From an uncultured Victivallales bacterium (lineage in GTDB: Bacteria; Verrucomicrobiota; Lentisphaeria; Victivallales; UBA1829): DNA of 64,000 nt. The stretch covers positions 62,001 through 126,000 of the forward strand of contig CALXRL010000094.1 of the NCBI GenBank assembly GCA_944390735.1. Reading direction: 5' to 3'. Under the pieces are notes generated by a model. The model was not told where the DNA came from. It saw nothing but the letters and a program-made list of their open reading frames with translations, and ran no database searches. How positions within the stretch are numbered: position 1 is the first letter of the stretch; each line of letters begins with the position of its first letter. Both the position numbers and the translations under genes were made by a program. Shown one piece after another: positions 43,824-52,952 of this stretch.

Positions 43824-44398
43824 TCGGCTTGCTCCTCTCTGGAGCGGATGAGTCCGGTCAGGGGGGAGATTTCGAAGATCCGGCGGAGGTTCCGATAGCG
43901 CAGTTCGAGGGCACGGTGACCGGAGGCTCCCCCGTCGGGGAAGAAACGGAAGAGTTCAAGCGTTCCGTCCTCGGAGAGCTCCGAGGAGTCGAAATCGGCG
44001 TTCTCGAAGGAGAAGTTTTCGGGCAGCGCCCACTCCGGCAGGAAGACTCTCTCCTCCTCTTCTTCGGCGCTGTGGAAGGCGCCGGTTCCCTCCGGGGAGG
44101 GCGTTTTCGACTCCTCCGACTGGAACTCCTCGGGCACCTTCACGAGAAAACGGCCTCTTTCCGGCTGAAACAGAACGATCCGGTCCTCTCCGTTTTCCAT
44201 GGCGTTGAAACGGACTTTGGCGCAGAAGGCCTCAAACTGAAGGGAGGCGTTTTCCATCTGCCGGGCGGGGGATTCGCCGCGGAAGGTCGCGACCGCGAAC
44301 GAGGAGGCCAGCGCGAGGATCGTGATGACCACGACAAGTTCCAGAAGGGTGAACTTCCGTCCGTTCGATGGCGAAGAATGGAATTGGAGTGCCGTCAT
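43820..44398 (-). CDS. gspH: Type II secretion minor pseudopilin GspH
   Basis: A 192-residue GspH-type protein with SNGRK|FTLLELVVVITILALASSFA (Lys at -1, E5). An acidic loop (SAEEEEERV) and a C-terminus RRIFEISPLTGLIRS follow. The ATG at 44398 is the first in-frame start that gives a short leader; longer frames overlap gspG. The gap to gspG is 79 bp. Confidence 0.8.
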   Translation of the reverse strand: MTALQFHSSPSNGRKFTLLELVVVITILALASSFAVATFRGESPARQMENASLQFEAFCAKVRFNAMENGEDRIVLFQPERGRFLVKVPEEFQSEESKTPSPEGTGAFHSAEEEEERVFLPEWALPENFSFENADFDSSELSEDGTLELFRFFPDGGASGHRALELRYRNLRRIFEISPLTGLIRSREEQAE

Positions 44399-44477
44399 GA
44401 AAAGTTCCGTCGAGAAGCGGGAGAGGGGCGCTTCCGCCGGATCCGGGACCCGGCGGAAATGAGGAAGAGAGCCCTGA

Positions 44478-44906
44478 TTATTCCTGCTGATAGTTGGTGA
44501 TGTCGGCATTTTCGCCTTCGCCGCCGGGCTGTCCGTCGGCTCCGTAGCAGATGAGATCGAACTCTCCGTGTTCGCCGGGGAAGACATAGACATAGTCATT
44601 GCCCCAGGGATCTTTCGGAACGGCCGGTTTGATGTAGGGGCCGGCCCACTTGGTGTTCTGATCGACATTTTCGACGAGGGCGCGCAGACCGGTTGCGGAA
44701 TCCGGATAGGTTCCCACGTCGAGGCGGAATCCGGTGAGGGCGTCCTCCAGCAGCTTGAGCTGGGTTTTGGCCGCGCCGACATTGGCCTTTTTGACGTAGT
44801 TCAGGTAAAGCGGGGTGGCGATCGACGCCAGCGTCACCAGGATGATGATCACCACGACGACTTCAATGAGTGTGAAACTCATTCTTCTTCTCATTCTTCT
44901 CTTCAT
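44478..44906 (-). CDS. gspG: Type II secretion major pseudopilin GspG
   Basis: A 142-residue major pseudopilin: MKRRMRRRMS|FTLIEVVVVIIILVTLASI (Ser at -1, E5). The GspG core runs through LKLLEDALTGFRLDVGTYPD, KWAGPYIKPAVPKDPWGNDY and DLICYGADGQPGGEGENADI. GspG polymerises into the pseudopilus that pushes substrate through the secretin; the C-terminal calcium-site Asp residues are present. It overlaps gspF by 4 bp. Confidence 0.95.
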   Translation of the reverse strand: MKRRMRRRMSFTLIEVVVVIIILVTLASIATPLYLNYVKKANVGAAKTQLKLLEDALTGFRLDVGTYPDSATGLRALVENVDQNTKWAGPYIKPAVPKDPWGNDYVYVFPGEHGEFDLICYGADGQPGGEGENADITNYQQE

Positions 44907-46117
44907 AATTTCGGTCCTCCTTGATTGATTGAGTTGATTTCCATCATGGCCACGAAAATGGACACCACCACGACCAGCACCATCAGAGCCAGAAAGATGA
45001 TGACCGCCGGTTCAAACAAACTGAGAAGACGACGGATTTTCAGCCGGGTGTCGTTTTCCAGATGGGTGGCGATTCGCGAAAGCATCTCTCCGACCGTGCC
45101 CGACTCCTCGCCGACGCGGAGCATCGGAACCATTCCGCCTGGCAGATAGCGGTTCCCAGCGAGGGCGGCGGAAAGTTTGGCTCCGCCTTTCAGTTTGCGT
45201 CCGAGATCCGCGAAGGTCGCGGCGATGATCGGGTTCCGGATGATCCGTCCCGAGATCTTCACGGTCCGGATGATCTCCACATGATTGGCAATCAGAATGG
45301 AGAGCGTCCGGATGTATTTGCACATTTCCAGGGAGATGAGGATCTGTCCCAGCAGCGGAAGCGCCAGGACAAACCGGCAGAATTTCAGTTTCAGATTCTC
45401 TTCCCCGAACAGATGTTTGAGCAGGAGCCATGCGGCAAAGCCCAGCAGCGGCAGCAGCCACCACGCCCAGGAGGCAAAGGAGCTGATGCCCAGCAGAAAA
45501 TTCATGGAGGGCGGCATGGCGCGTCCCATGTCCTGAAAGATTTTGGCGAAGCGGGGGACGAACACCGTGAAGAGCAGGATGGTGACAAGAAGCGTGACCG
45601 TCAGAATTGCGAGCGGATAGATCGAACTGGAGAGAATGAAATCCTTCAGTTCCTTGCTTTCCCCCATGAATTTGTAGAGCTGTTCCACGACTTCGGGCAG
45701 ACACCCGGTCTCCTCGCCGCTTTCGATGAGATTGGCATAATATCCCGGGAAGAGCGCGCCGTGGGATCGGACCAGTTCCGAGAATTTTTTCCCTTCGTGA
45801 AGTCCCTGGCGGAGGGAGTTGACAAAATTTTTCTGTTCCGGTTCCTCGGTGCTTTCGGCAATGATGCCGAGCGCCTTTTCCAGCGGAATGAAGGAGTCGA
45901 GCAGCGGGGCGAGCTGCCGGGTGAATTCATAGGTGTTGATCTTGCTGCGGCGCAGGGAGAAGCGTTCTCCTCCCATGGAGACTTCGCCGTAGAAGCGGAC
46001 CGGAAGCACACGGCGGCTGCGGAGTTTATCGAGCGCCTCTCTGGGGCTGTCGGCTTCGATGAGCATCTCCTGCGGAGGTTCGCCCTGTGCGGCGGCGAGA
46101 TATTTGTAAAGTCCCAT
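44903..46117 (-). CDS. gspF: Type II secretion inner-membrane platform protein GspF
   Basis: A 404-residue GspF with the two conserved cytoplasmic domains (FTRQLAPLLDSFIPLEKALG and LGQILISLEMCKYIRTLSIL repeats; GEESGTVGEMLSRIA) and three transmembrane segments (near 170, 220 and 375). It links the GspE ATPase to pseudopilus growth. It sits between gspE and gspG in the usual order. Confidence 0.95.
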   Translation of the reverse strand: MGLYKYLAAAQGEPPQEMLIEADSPREALDKLRSRRVLPVRFYGEVSMGGERFSLRRSKINTYEFTRQLAPLLDSFIPLEKALGIIAESTEEPEQKNFVNSLRQGLHEGKKFSELVRSHGALFPGYYANLIESGEETGCLPEVVEQLYKFMGESKELKDFILSSSIYPLAILTVTLLVTILLFTVFVPRFAKIFQDMGRAMPPSMNFLLGISSFASWAWWLLPLLGFAAWLLLKHLFGEENLKLKFCRFVLALPLLGQILISLEMCKYIRTLSILIANHVEIIRTVKISGRIIRNPIIAATFADLGRKLKGGAKLSAALAGNRYLPGGMVPMLRVGEESGTVGEMLSRIATHLENDTRLKIRRLLSLFEPAVIIFLALMVLVVVVSIFVAMMEINSINQGGPKL

Positions 46118-46138
46118 GAGTTCGTCTGCTCCTTTCGG

Positions 46139-47725
46139 TCAGAGTTCCGCGGTGGAACGGCTGAGTTCCTCGGCGGTGGTGATTCCCCGGCGGACCTTGT
46201 CGAGTCCGTCCTGCTGAAGGGTGATCATGCCGTGTCGGACGGCGATGGCTTCCAGTTCGGAACTGTCGGCATTGCGGTTGACGGCCGCGCGGAGTTCATC
46301 GTCGAGGAAGAGCAGTTCAAAGATTCCGGAGCGGCCCTTGAATCCGGTTCCGTTGCATTTCCGGCATTTGCCTCCGGTGGAATCGCTCTTTTTCCCGTGG
46401 CAGACCGGACAGATCTTGCGGACCAGCCGCTGGGAGAGCACTCCGTAAAGCGCGGAGGAGACCAGAAAGTTTTCCACGCCCATGTCGATCAGTCTTGTGA
46501 CGGCGCCGACGGCGTCGTTGGTATGCAGCGTGCTCAGCACGAGATGTCCGGTCAGGGCGGCGTTGATGGCGATGTCGGCGGTTTCCCGGTCGCGGATTTC
46601 CCCGACGAGGATGATGTCGGGGTCCTGGCGGACGATGCTCCGCAGTCCCGCGGCAAAGGTCACGCCGATCTTCGGATTGACCTGCATCTGACAGAGTCCG
46701 TGCATTTTGTATTCGACGGGGTCCTCGACCGTGATGATCTTCTTGCGGTTGTCGTTCAGCTGGCTGATGACGCTGTACAAGGTGGTGGTTTTTCCGCTTC
46801 CGGTGGGGCCCACGACGAGAATCATGCCGTGAGGAATGCTGATGAGACGTTTGAACTGTTTCAGGTGTTCGTCGGACATTCCGAGCGTCTGGAGATCGAA
46901 GGTGATCGCCTCCTGATTCAGCAGACGCAGCACGATGCTTTCGCCGGTCAGGATGGGAATGGTGCTGATGCGCATGTCGAGAACGGCGCGTCCGAGCTGG
47001 ACATTGGTGCGGCCGTCCTGCGGGAGACGGCTTTCGGCGATGTTGAGTCCGCCGAGCAGTTTGATACGGGAGGCGATCGCGGGGAACTGGTTCAGGGGGC
47101 AGTTCAGAATTTCGGTGAGGACGCCGTCGACGCGGCAGCGGACCGCCACATGCTCTTCCCCGGGTTCAATGTGAATGTCGCTGGCTCCCAGTTCGATGGC
47201 CTGGGAGAAGATGTCGTTGACGAGCCGGACGATCCGGGCCTCGCCCGCCATGGTGCGGAGCGTGTTTTCATCTTCGACGTCGACGAGTTCCTCCTCCTTT
47301 TCCTCTTCGCGGCTGGTGATTTTGGAGAGCATGCGTTCCAGAAAGGGGCGCCGCACGAATCGGAATTCCGCTTCGGCTTTCCAGGTTTTCCGGACCAGGA
47401 AAATGATCTGATCCAGATCGTAGGGATCGGCGGCAAGGAAGATGATTTTATCCTCGTCCCATTCGTACGGCAGACAGAGATTGGCGTTGAAGAAATCCAT
47501 GGAGGCGTCCGGATAGGGTTCCGGCGGACGGATTTCATCCTCCGGGAGCACAGGCACCTGGAAGGCTTCCGAATAGAGCGCGGCGAGTCCGGTTTCGGTG
47601 ATCCGGTTGTCCTGAAGGAGTTTCCGGTCGGTCTCCCGGGAGGGGGTTCCCGCGTCGGGGAAGCGCGCCGCGTAGAAGGCGGCAAGACGGTCCGCGGGGG
47701 AGGGCTGTTCCGTATCAGAGGGCAT
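46139..47725 (-). CDS. gspE: Type II secretion ATPase GspE
   Basis: A 528-residue cytoplasmic ATPase that powers pseudopilus assembly. It has Walker A GPTGSGKTTTLYSVI, the Asp box and Walker B region DPDIILVGEIRDRETAD, and His box HLVLSTLHTNDAVG. The zinc tetracysteine (CPVCHGK... CRKCNGTG) is intact, which favours GspE over a twitching-pilus ATPase. It overlaps the gspD stop by 11 bp. Confidence 0.96.
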   Translation of the reverse strand: MPSDTEQPSPADRLAAFYAARFPDAGTPSRETDRKLLQDNRITETGLAALYSEAFQVPVLPEDEIRPPEPYPDASMDFFNANLCLPYEWDEDKIIFLAADPYDLDQIIFLVRKTWKAEAEFRFVRRPFLERMLSKITSREEEKEEELVDVEDENTLRTMAGEARIVRLVNDIFSQAIELGASDIHIEPGEEHVAVRCRVDGVLTEILNCPLNQFPAIASRIKLLGGLNIAESRLPQDGRTNVQLGRAVLDMRISTIPILTGESIVLRLLNQEAITFDLQTLGMSDEHLKQFKRLISIPHGMILVVGPTGSGKTTTLYSVISQLNDNRKKIITVEDPVEYKMHGLCQMQVNPKIGVTFAAGLRSIVRQDPDIILVGEIRDRETADIAINAALTGHLVLSTLHTNDAVGAVTRLIDMGVENFLVSSALYGVLSQRLVRKICPVCHGKKSDSTGGKCRKCNGTGFKGRSGIFELLFLDDELRAAVNRNADSSELEAIAVRHGMITLQQDGLDKVRRGITTAEELSRSTAEL

Positions 47726-50084
47726 TCCAGAACTCCTTGTCCGTCAGAACGTGCGGCTTGCGCTGCTGGGGACTGTTTTTCCGGGTTTTGATGTTTTCGT
47801 CGAAATCGTTGAGGGCGCGGAGGGCGTCGTTGTAGCGGGCGATGAGCTCTTCGACCTTGTTGCGTTCGTTGACGATGTAGCCGGTGACGAGCACGAGGAT
47901 TTCCGTGCGCGAGACGGAGGCGTCGGTCGAGCCGAGCAGCCGGTTCAGCACGGGAATCTGGTTGATGATCGGCACGGAGCTGAGGGAGTCGTTTTTCTTC
48001 TCCTGGATCAGTCCGCCGAGGACCATGGTCTTGCCGTGGGCGATGGTCATGGAGGTCTCGACGACACGCTGGTCGATGTTCGGGTTCGGATTGTCGGCGG
48101 TGACGACGGAATCGTCAATGCTGGAGAGCTCCTGCCGGACCTGAAGGGAGATGAGGTCGTTGCTTGTGATTTCGGGCGTCACGGTGAGGATGATTCCGGT
48201 GTCCTCGTACTGGAAGTTGTAGGTGATGTTGCCGTCGCCCGAGTTGGAGTTGACCAGGGACTGGGTGCGCACGGAGACCTTGCTTCCGACATTGATGGTG
48301 GCCTCCGTGTGGCTCGAAACCAGAAGCTGGGGACTGGAGACCACTTTGATGTTGCCGTTTCCGGCGAGCGCGCGGATGTAGGCGAATTTGTTGTCCGGAT
48401 TGTCCGGATCGGAGAGGAAATAGGTGAAGCCGTCCTGTTTGCTGACGTTTCTCGAGACATTGCCCTGACTGTCGGTGGTCGTGGTGGTGGAGGGGGTGGT
48501 CAGATTGGCGTAGTTGGTGCCGATGAGGGAGTTTTTGCCGCCGATCCGGGTCTGTCCGGAGAGTTCGAGTCCGAACTGGGTGCTCTCCGTGAGCGAGACT
48601 TCGACGACAAGAACCTGAAGAAGCACCTGGGCGGGCACCACGTCGAGCCGGTTCAGCAGAGCTTTGATGGAGGCGTAGGTTCGCGGCGTGGTGCGGACGA
48701 CAAGCCGGTTGAGAACGCCATCGGCAAAGACGCGCACCGGAGTGTCGAACACGTTGGATTTCTTGTCGGTCCGGGTGTTTTCGACATTGTTGATGGCGGC
48801 GGTCGGATTGTTGTTCCGGTTCTGAGTTGTCCGGTTGCGGTTGTTGTTGACCGAGGTGGTGAGGGTGTCGGTCCGGGTGTTGCCGGTGGTGGTGTCGATG
48901 GTGAGGCTTGCTCCCTGGGTGTCATAGAGAATGGAGAGCGCCTGCGCAAGCTGGGACGCCTTGGTGTGACGGACCTTGTAGACAAAGACGCGCTCCTGAT
49001 CAAGGGAGTCGGAACTGTCGAGCAGATCGACCCACTGCTGGATTTCCTGAATGGCCTCGTCGGTTGCGGCGGAGACGACGATCAGCTGCAGCCGGTCGAG
49101 TCCGGTGAGCTGAATGGAGCCGGGCTGTTCGGTTTTGTCGGTGGTCTGGAGCACGTTGAAGCCGAGGACCGGAAGGACGGTTTTGAGTTCCTCGGTCAGT
49201 TTGCTCGGAAGGATGTTTGCGCATTTGATGACCTTCCGTTTCCAGTTGCTTTTTCCGCTCCGGTCGATGATTTCGAGCAGCTGTTTGATTTTGGGCATGT
49301 TGGCGCGGTCGTCGGCGACCATGACCGCGTTGGGGCGGGTGAGTTCCACGCAGATGCTGTCCCGGCCGAGGAACGGCTTGATCTGGTTCATGACATCCTT
49401 GGCGGTGGTGTTCTTGAGGGGGTAGTAGAAGAGTTCGCCGGAGCCGTCGCGGGCGAGACGGGAGTCGGACTGGCGCGCCAGCTTGGAAAGGGAGACGATG
49501 CGCAGAAGCGTTCCATCGACCGTGACGCCGGCGCCGGAGAGATTCAGCATGCGGTCAAAGGTGTTCCAGAGTTCCCGGCGGGTCATTTTCTGGTCGATGT
49601 TCAAAGTGACGACGCCTTTCAGGTCGCTGTCCGCGAGAAAGTTGAAGCCGAGGGTGTCGGCGAAGAAGGGGATTACGTCGAGCAGGGGCGCACTGTTGAA
49701 GACCAGTTTGACATCGAGTTCCTCATCGCCGTTGAGAATGACGAAATCGTCATAGAAATGCAGGGGCGGTTTTTTCTTTTCCTCTTTGGGCTGGATGGCT
49801 TTTTCGGGGAGTTTCCGGATTTTTTCCTGAACGTTGGAATCGTTTTCCCGGTCATCGGTTTTGACGAGTTCCTGTTCAGTGGTTTCGGGGGCTTCCGGCT
49901 GTTTGGGAACGAGTTCCTTGTCCTTGTGAAGGAAGGCGAAGAGGTCTTCCGGTTTTTCCTCTTTCTTCTCTTTTTCCGATGCCGGAGTTGCACTTGCACA
50001 GGAGCCGAGCAGAGCGGCGGCGGTGAGGAGAAGCGCGAGCCGGAGCATTTTCCTGAACGAACTGTTGAACTGACCGAGTTTCAT
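47715..50084 (-). CDS. gspD: Type II secretion outer-membrane secretin GspD
   Basis: A 789-residue secretin with a lipoprotein-like signal (LAL..LLGSC29), so it may be lipid-anchored. Periplasmic N domains come first, then a Thr/Asn-rich linker near 395-435. The secretin core (TQFGLELSG, VVSSPQLLVSSHTEATINVG, ISLQVRQELSSI, IAHGKTMVLGGLIQEKK) ends in RTEILVLVTGYIV. It forms the outer-membrane gate for folded exoproteins such as the glycosidases. The acidic/Lys-rich stretch after the signal is unusual. Confidence 0.95.
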   Translation of the reverse strand: MKLGQFNSSFRKMLRLALLLTAAALLGSCASATPASEKEKKEEKPEDLFAFLHKDKELVPKQPEAPETTEQELVKTDDRENDSNVQEKIRKLPEKAIQPKEEKKKPPLHFYDDFVILNGDEELDVKLVFNSAPLLDVIPFFADTLGFNFLADSDLKGVVTLNIDQKMTRRELWNTFDRMLNLSGAGVTVDGTLLRIVSLSKLARQSDSRLARDGSGELFYYPLKNTTAKDVMNQIKPFLGRDSICVELTRPNAVMVADDRANMPKIKQLLEIIDRSGKSNWKRKVIKCANILPSKLTEELKTVLPVLGFNVLQTTDKTEQPGSIQLTGLDRLQLIVVSAATDEAIQEIQQWVDLLDSSDSLDQERVFVYKVRHTKASQLAQALSILYDTQGASLTIDTTTGNTRTDTLTTSVNNNRNRTTQNRNNNPTAAINNVENTRTDKKSNVFDTPVRVFADGVLNRLVVRTTPRTYASIKALLNRLDVVPAQVLLQVLVVEVSLTESTQFGLELSGQTRIGGKNSLIGTNYANLTTPSTTTTTDSQGNVSRNVSKQDGFTYFLSDPDNPDNKFAYIRALAGNGNIKVVSSPQLLVSSHTEATINVGSKVSVRTQSLVNSNSGDGNITYNFQYEDTGIILTVTPEITSNDLISLQVRQELSSIDDSVVTADNPNPNIDQRVVETSMTIAHGKTMVLGGLIQEKKNDSLSSVPIINQIPVLNRLLGSTDASVSRTEILVLVTGYIVNERNKVEELIARYNDALRALNDFDENIKTRKNSPQQRKPHVLTDKEFWNAL

Positions 50085-50136
50085 TTGCTGATTCCTGTTT
50101 AATGGGTCCTTATGGAGTGGTTATGTTTTTCAAAAA

Positions 50137-51015
50137 TCATCTGCCGCGGGCGCGGTTGTTGGTGCGCGGGTTCGGCGGAGCGGGCGGAGCGGCGCCTCTT
50201 CGGTTGTCGCGCATCATGCGCATCATCTGCATATTCTGCATGAACTGCATTCGCTGCATGTTCTGCATGATCTGCATAAACTGATTTCCGCGGCTGGTGC
50301 GGCGGTTCTGGTTCTGGGCGGTCTGCGGAGCGTTCTGGGAGGCGTCGAGCAGTTCCAGTTCGAGCTTGTCGCTTCCGCGTCTGAGCGTGACTTTATTGAA
50401 GTTGACTTCGGTCAGGGTGTATCCGTTGCTGAGGGTTTCGCCGAGGCGGACATACTGTTTGTAGACGACGTTTCCCTGGGTCCGGTTGTCGATTCCCTGT
50501 GCGGTGCGGGTGTTTCCCGTTCGGTTTCTTCCTCCGGGAGCTCTTCTGCCCCGCGGTCCGTTCCGGTTGCTGCCGCCCTGGTTTGCGATTCCCATCTGAC
50601 GGCCTCCCGCAGGACCGCCCGGTCCTCCGGGGAATCCGCCCATGAAATTCCAGAAGTTGCGGTTGCCGGCGGAGGTTTTCTGAAGGATGATCGCTCCCGC
50701 GCTGCTTCCGACGGTGAAGGTTCCCACCAGCGAGAGTTCCACTCTGGTGTTTCGTCCGCCGGGGACATTGGCATTCGGGCAGCGGTCCTGATCGAAGATG
50801 TTCTTTTCAATCAGAGTTGCGACAGGATCCTGGATTTTGTTTCGCGGCGACTCGATTTTCTGCGGTTTGACCGGAGAGGACGGTTTGGTTCGGGGGGTCT
50901 TTTTGACCGTGTACTCTACCTGAGGTCCGCCGGCGATGGCGCCGAAGCGCTTTGCCGCGCTCCAGACCACCAGGGCGGCAAGAAGAAGATTGACTGCGAG
51001 AAGAAGCGTTTTCAT
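50137..51015 (-). CDS. gspC: GspC-like inner-membrane protein with methionine-rich tail
   Basis: A 292-residue protein with an N-terminal anchor (MKTLLLAVNLLLAALVVWSA) and an HR-domain-like segment with EKNIFDQDRCPN and VELSLVGTF, as in GspC/PilP, which couples the inner platform to the secretin. Odd features: a Gly/Pro/Asn-rich middle, and a tail in which Met falls at every third residue from 247 to 262 (MQx repeats), then MMRMMRD and a Pro/Arg/Asn end. Its place before gspD supports GspC; the tail has no standard counterpart. Confidence 0.72.
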   Translation of the reverse strand: MKTLLLAVNLLLAALVVWSAAKRFGAIAGGPQVEYTVKKTPRTKPSSPVKPQKIESPRNKIQDPVATLIEKNIFDQDRCPNANVPGGRNTRVELSLVGTFTVGSSAGAIILQKTSAGNRNFWNFMGGFPGGPGGPAGGRQMGIANQGGSNRNGPRGRRAPGGRNRTGNTRTAQGIDNRTQGNVVYKQYVRLGETLSNGYTLTEVNFNKVTLRRGSDKLELELLDASQNAPQTAQNQNRRTSRGNQFMQIMQNMQRMQFMQNMQMMRMMRDNRRGAAPPAPPNPRTNNRARGR

Positions 51016-51692
51016 CAGTGAGGACCTCCCCCGCCGTTTCCGGAAGCGGCGGTTTCGACGGGATCGTATACGATGATGCGGATGGTTCCGTTGAGCATGA
51101 GTCTGGTTTCCGTTGAGGTGGAGGAAGGTGTCGCCAGATTGGTGGTCCGTGCCGTGCCGGACACGTTCTGACGGAATCTGCGGAATGCGAGATTCATGGT
51201 GAGTCTCCGCCAGCTGACCGCCGGCCGCAGATCCCGGACCTTGCCGAGAAAGCGGACGATGGTTTCAAACGGCGCGGAGGTGGAGAGATCCATTTCCGCA
51301 AAATAGAGATCGCTGCTGATGCCGGTCGTGCGGACGGACCCGATGTTTTCCAGCGGGAGTTCGACCTCTCTTGCCGCGGTTTCGATTTTCTGGCGCAGGA
51401 GAACGGCCGGATCGCCGTCGCGACGGACCTGCCATCCGGCGGCGACGATATCCCGGCAGCGTTTCCGGAGGGCGTCGATTGCCTTCTGTTTGGTCAGCTG
51501 GGTCTGCTGTTCTGCCCTGTATTTGCGGATTTCGCGGTTCATGGCCTCTTTTCGGGACTCGTTGGGCAGCCAGGCGGAGAGGTCACCGCTGAATTGAAGA
51601 AGCAGAAAGATCCAGCTCAGAAGGAGGGCGGCGCAGGCAAGGAGGAGTTTCCCTTTCGGCGTTTTCAGAAAGGCTTTGAAATTGCGGTTCAT
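51015..51692 (-). CDS. gspM: GspM/PilO-like T2SS inner-membrane protein
   Basis: A 225-residue protein with one N-terminal transmembrane helix (KLLLACAALLLSWIFLLLQF), a coiled-coil (RKEAMNREIRKYRAEQQTQL) and a ferredoxin-like domain. This is the GspM/PilO plan that partners GspL. It overlaps gspL by 4 bp and gspC by 1 bp. Identity is from position and architecture. Confidence 0.75.
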   Translation of the reverse strand: MNRNFKAFLKTPKGKLLLACAALLLSWIFLLLQFSGDLSAWLPNESRKEAMNREIRKYRAEQQTQLTKQKAIDALRKRCRDIVAAGWQVRRDGDPAVLLRQKIETAAREVELPLENIGSVRTTGISSDLYFAEMDLSTSAPFETIVRFLGKVRDLRPAVSWRRLTMNLAFRRFRQNVSGTARTTNLATPSSTSTETRLMLNGTIRIIVYDPVETAASGNGGGGPH

Positions 51693-52918
51693 CTTTTTCC
51701 CTCCGCGGGGATCAGTTTCATGGTGATCATGCTGGCGGTCTCATTGCCGCGGCGGCGCTGCTGAAGCTGGGAGACCTTCCAGTAGGTAAGCGGTTTGAGA
51801 AGGACGGGAAGATTCAGGTCCTGGGCTTCGCTCCGCATGGTGATGTCGACGGCTCCTTCGGTCCAGCGCACGCTCATGACCATGACGTTGTCCGGCAGAA
51901 GGCTGGAGAATTCCGCCAGTTTTCCGACGATGTCGTGTTCGCCTGCCGACTGATTGGCGATCCGGGTCAGTTCCCGGTTTTCCTTTTCCGCCGCCTTGAG
52001 TTTGAGCGCCGTGGTTCGCACCTGGGTGGCGAGCCGGCCGCGTTCCGCGTTGAGTCTGGTATATTCGCGATAGTTCTGCGAAAGGTCCCCGAGAATTCCC
52101 CAGAAGAAGTTCAGCAGCAGGAGAAAAAGCAGCAGAATCAGCAGCGAGATCTGATTGCGCAGACGGCTGGGACGCAGTTCCGCGGGCAGAATGTTGAGTC
52201 CGCCCGAATGCTCCTGAAATTCGGCGGAGCTGACAAGTCGGGCGGTGAGAAGAACCGGAAGATAGTCGCGGATCCGGAACGTTCCTCCGGCGGGCAGCTG
52301 GAACTGTTTCCGGAATTCGCTTTCCCAGGAAGGTAGCCACGTATCCTCGGACGGCAGGGCGGCGACGGGATGCCATTCGCCCCGGTCGAAGAAAAAGTCC
52401 GGTTCGAGTTCGGGCAGATAGAGGGGACCGTCCTCCTCCCGCAGGGCGATCAGGGGATACAGATAGAAATCCGCTTTGCGGGCGCTCTGCGTGATGATGG
52501 CAGCAAGACGGGACATCGCGCTTCCGGGGAAGGCATAGACATTCACAGGGACTCCCTCCTCCGTTTCCCCGTTCAGGGGAAGAAACTGAATGATGCCGTT
52601 TTCCGGTTCGTGCAGAAGACGGCGGGGCAGTTCAAATTCGAGAGCGCTGCGCATGGCGTTTGCGGGGAGTCTGGCGCAGCCGCAGCGGAAGAAGATTCCC
52701 TCTTTCATGGCGCAGGAGACGATCAGGGGAATGTCTTTTCCATATCCGGTCCGGTGCAGGAGTTTCCGGCAGGTTTCCGCCGGATCGGCCGGATTCATCG
52801 GCATGGAGTCGTACTCCTTCAGACGGAATCGGCCGGCGGTTTTCCGGAAACGGCAGCACTGCGCCCGTTCCTCGCAGAGGAACAGAACGCAGAACTCTTT
52901 CATTCGTGAAACTTTCAT
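51689..52918 (-). CDS. gspL: GspL-like T2SS inner-membrane protein
   Basis: A 409-residue protein with an actin-like cytoplasmic region (about 1-240), one transmembrane helix (ISLLILLLFLLLLNFFWGIL, about 256-275) and a periplasmic coiled-coil plus PilN-type domain. This is the GspL (PilM-PilN) fusion that recruits GspE. The first ATG has AGGAG 12 nt upstream; a second ATG 5 codons on is possible. Confidence 0.78.
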   Translation of the reverse strand: MKVSRMKEFCVLFLCEERAQCCRFRKTAGRFRLKEYDSMPMNPADPAETCRKLLHRTGYGKDIPLIVSCAMKEGIFFRCGCARLPANAMRSALEFELPRRLLHEPENGIIQFLPLNGETEEGVPVNVYAFPGSAMSRLAAIITQSARKADFYLYPLIALREEDGPLYLPELEPDFFFDRGEWHPVAALPSEDTWLPSWESEFRKQFQLPAGGTFRIRDYLPVLLTARLVSSAEFQEHSGGLNILPAELRPSRLRNQISLLILLLFLLLLNFFWGILGDLSQNYREYTRLNAERGRLATQVRTTALKLKAAEKENRELTRIANQSAGEHDIVGKLAEFSSLLPDNVMVMSVRWTEGAVDITMRSEAQDLNLPVLLKPLTYWKVSQLQQRRRGNETASMITMKLIPAEGKR

Positions 52919-52952
52919 GGAAGATGAATTCTCCTGTCCGGGGGAATGACGG

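Noticed and set aside
47751..50102. 783-codon antisense frame opposite gspD
   Set aside because: Antisense shadow; the secretin motifs are on the other strand.
50102..50284. Cys-rich short frame with repeated MxxC/CxxC on the plus strand
   Set aside because: It is the reverse complement of the Met-rich tail repeats (CAT/CTG reading) and has no upstream context; not a metallothionein-like gene.
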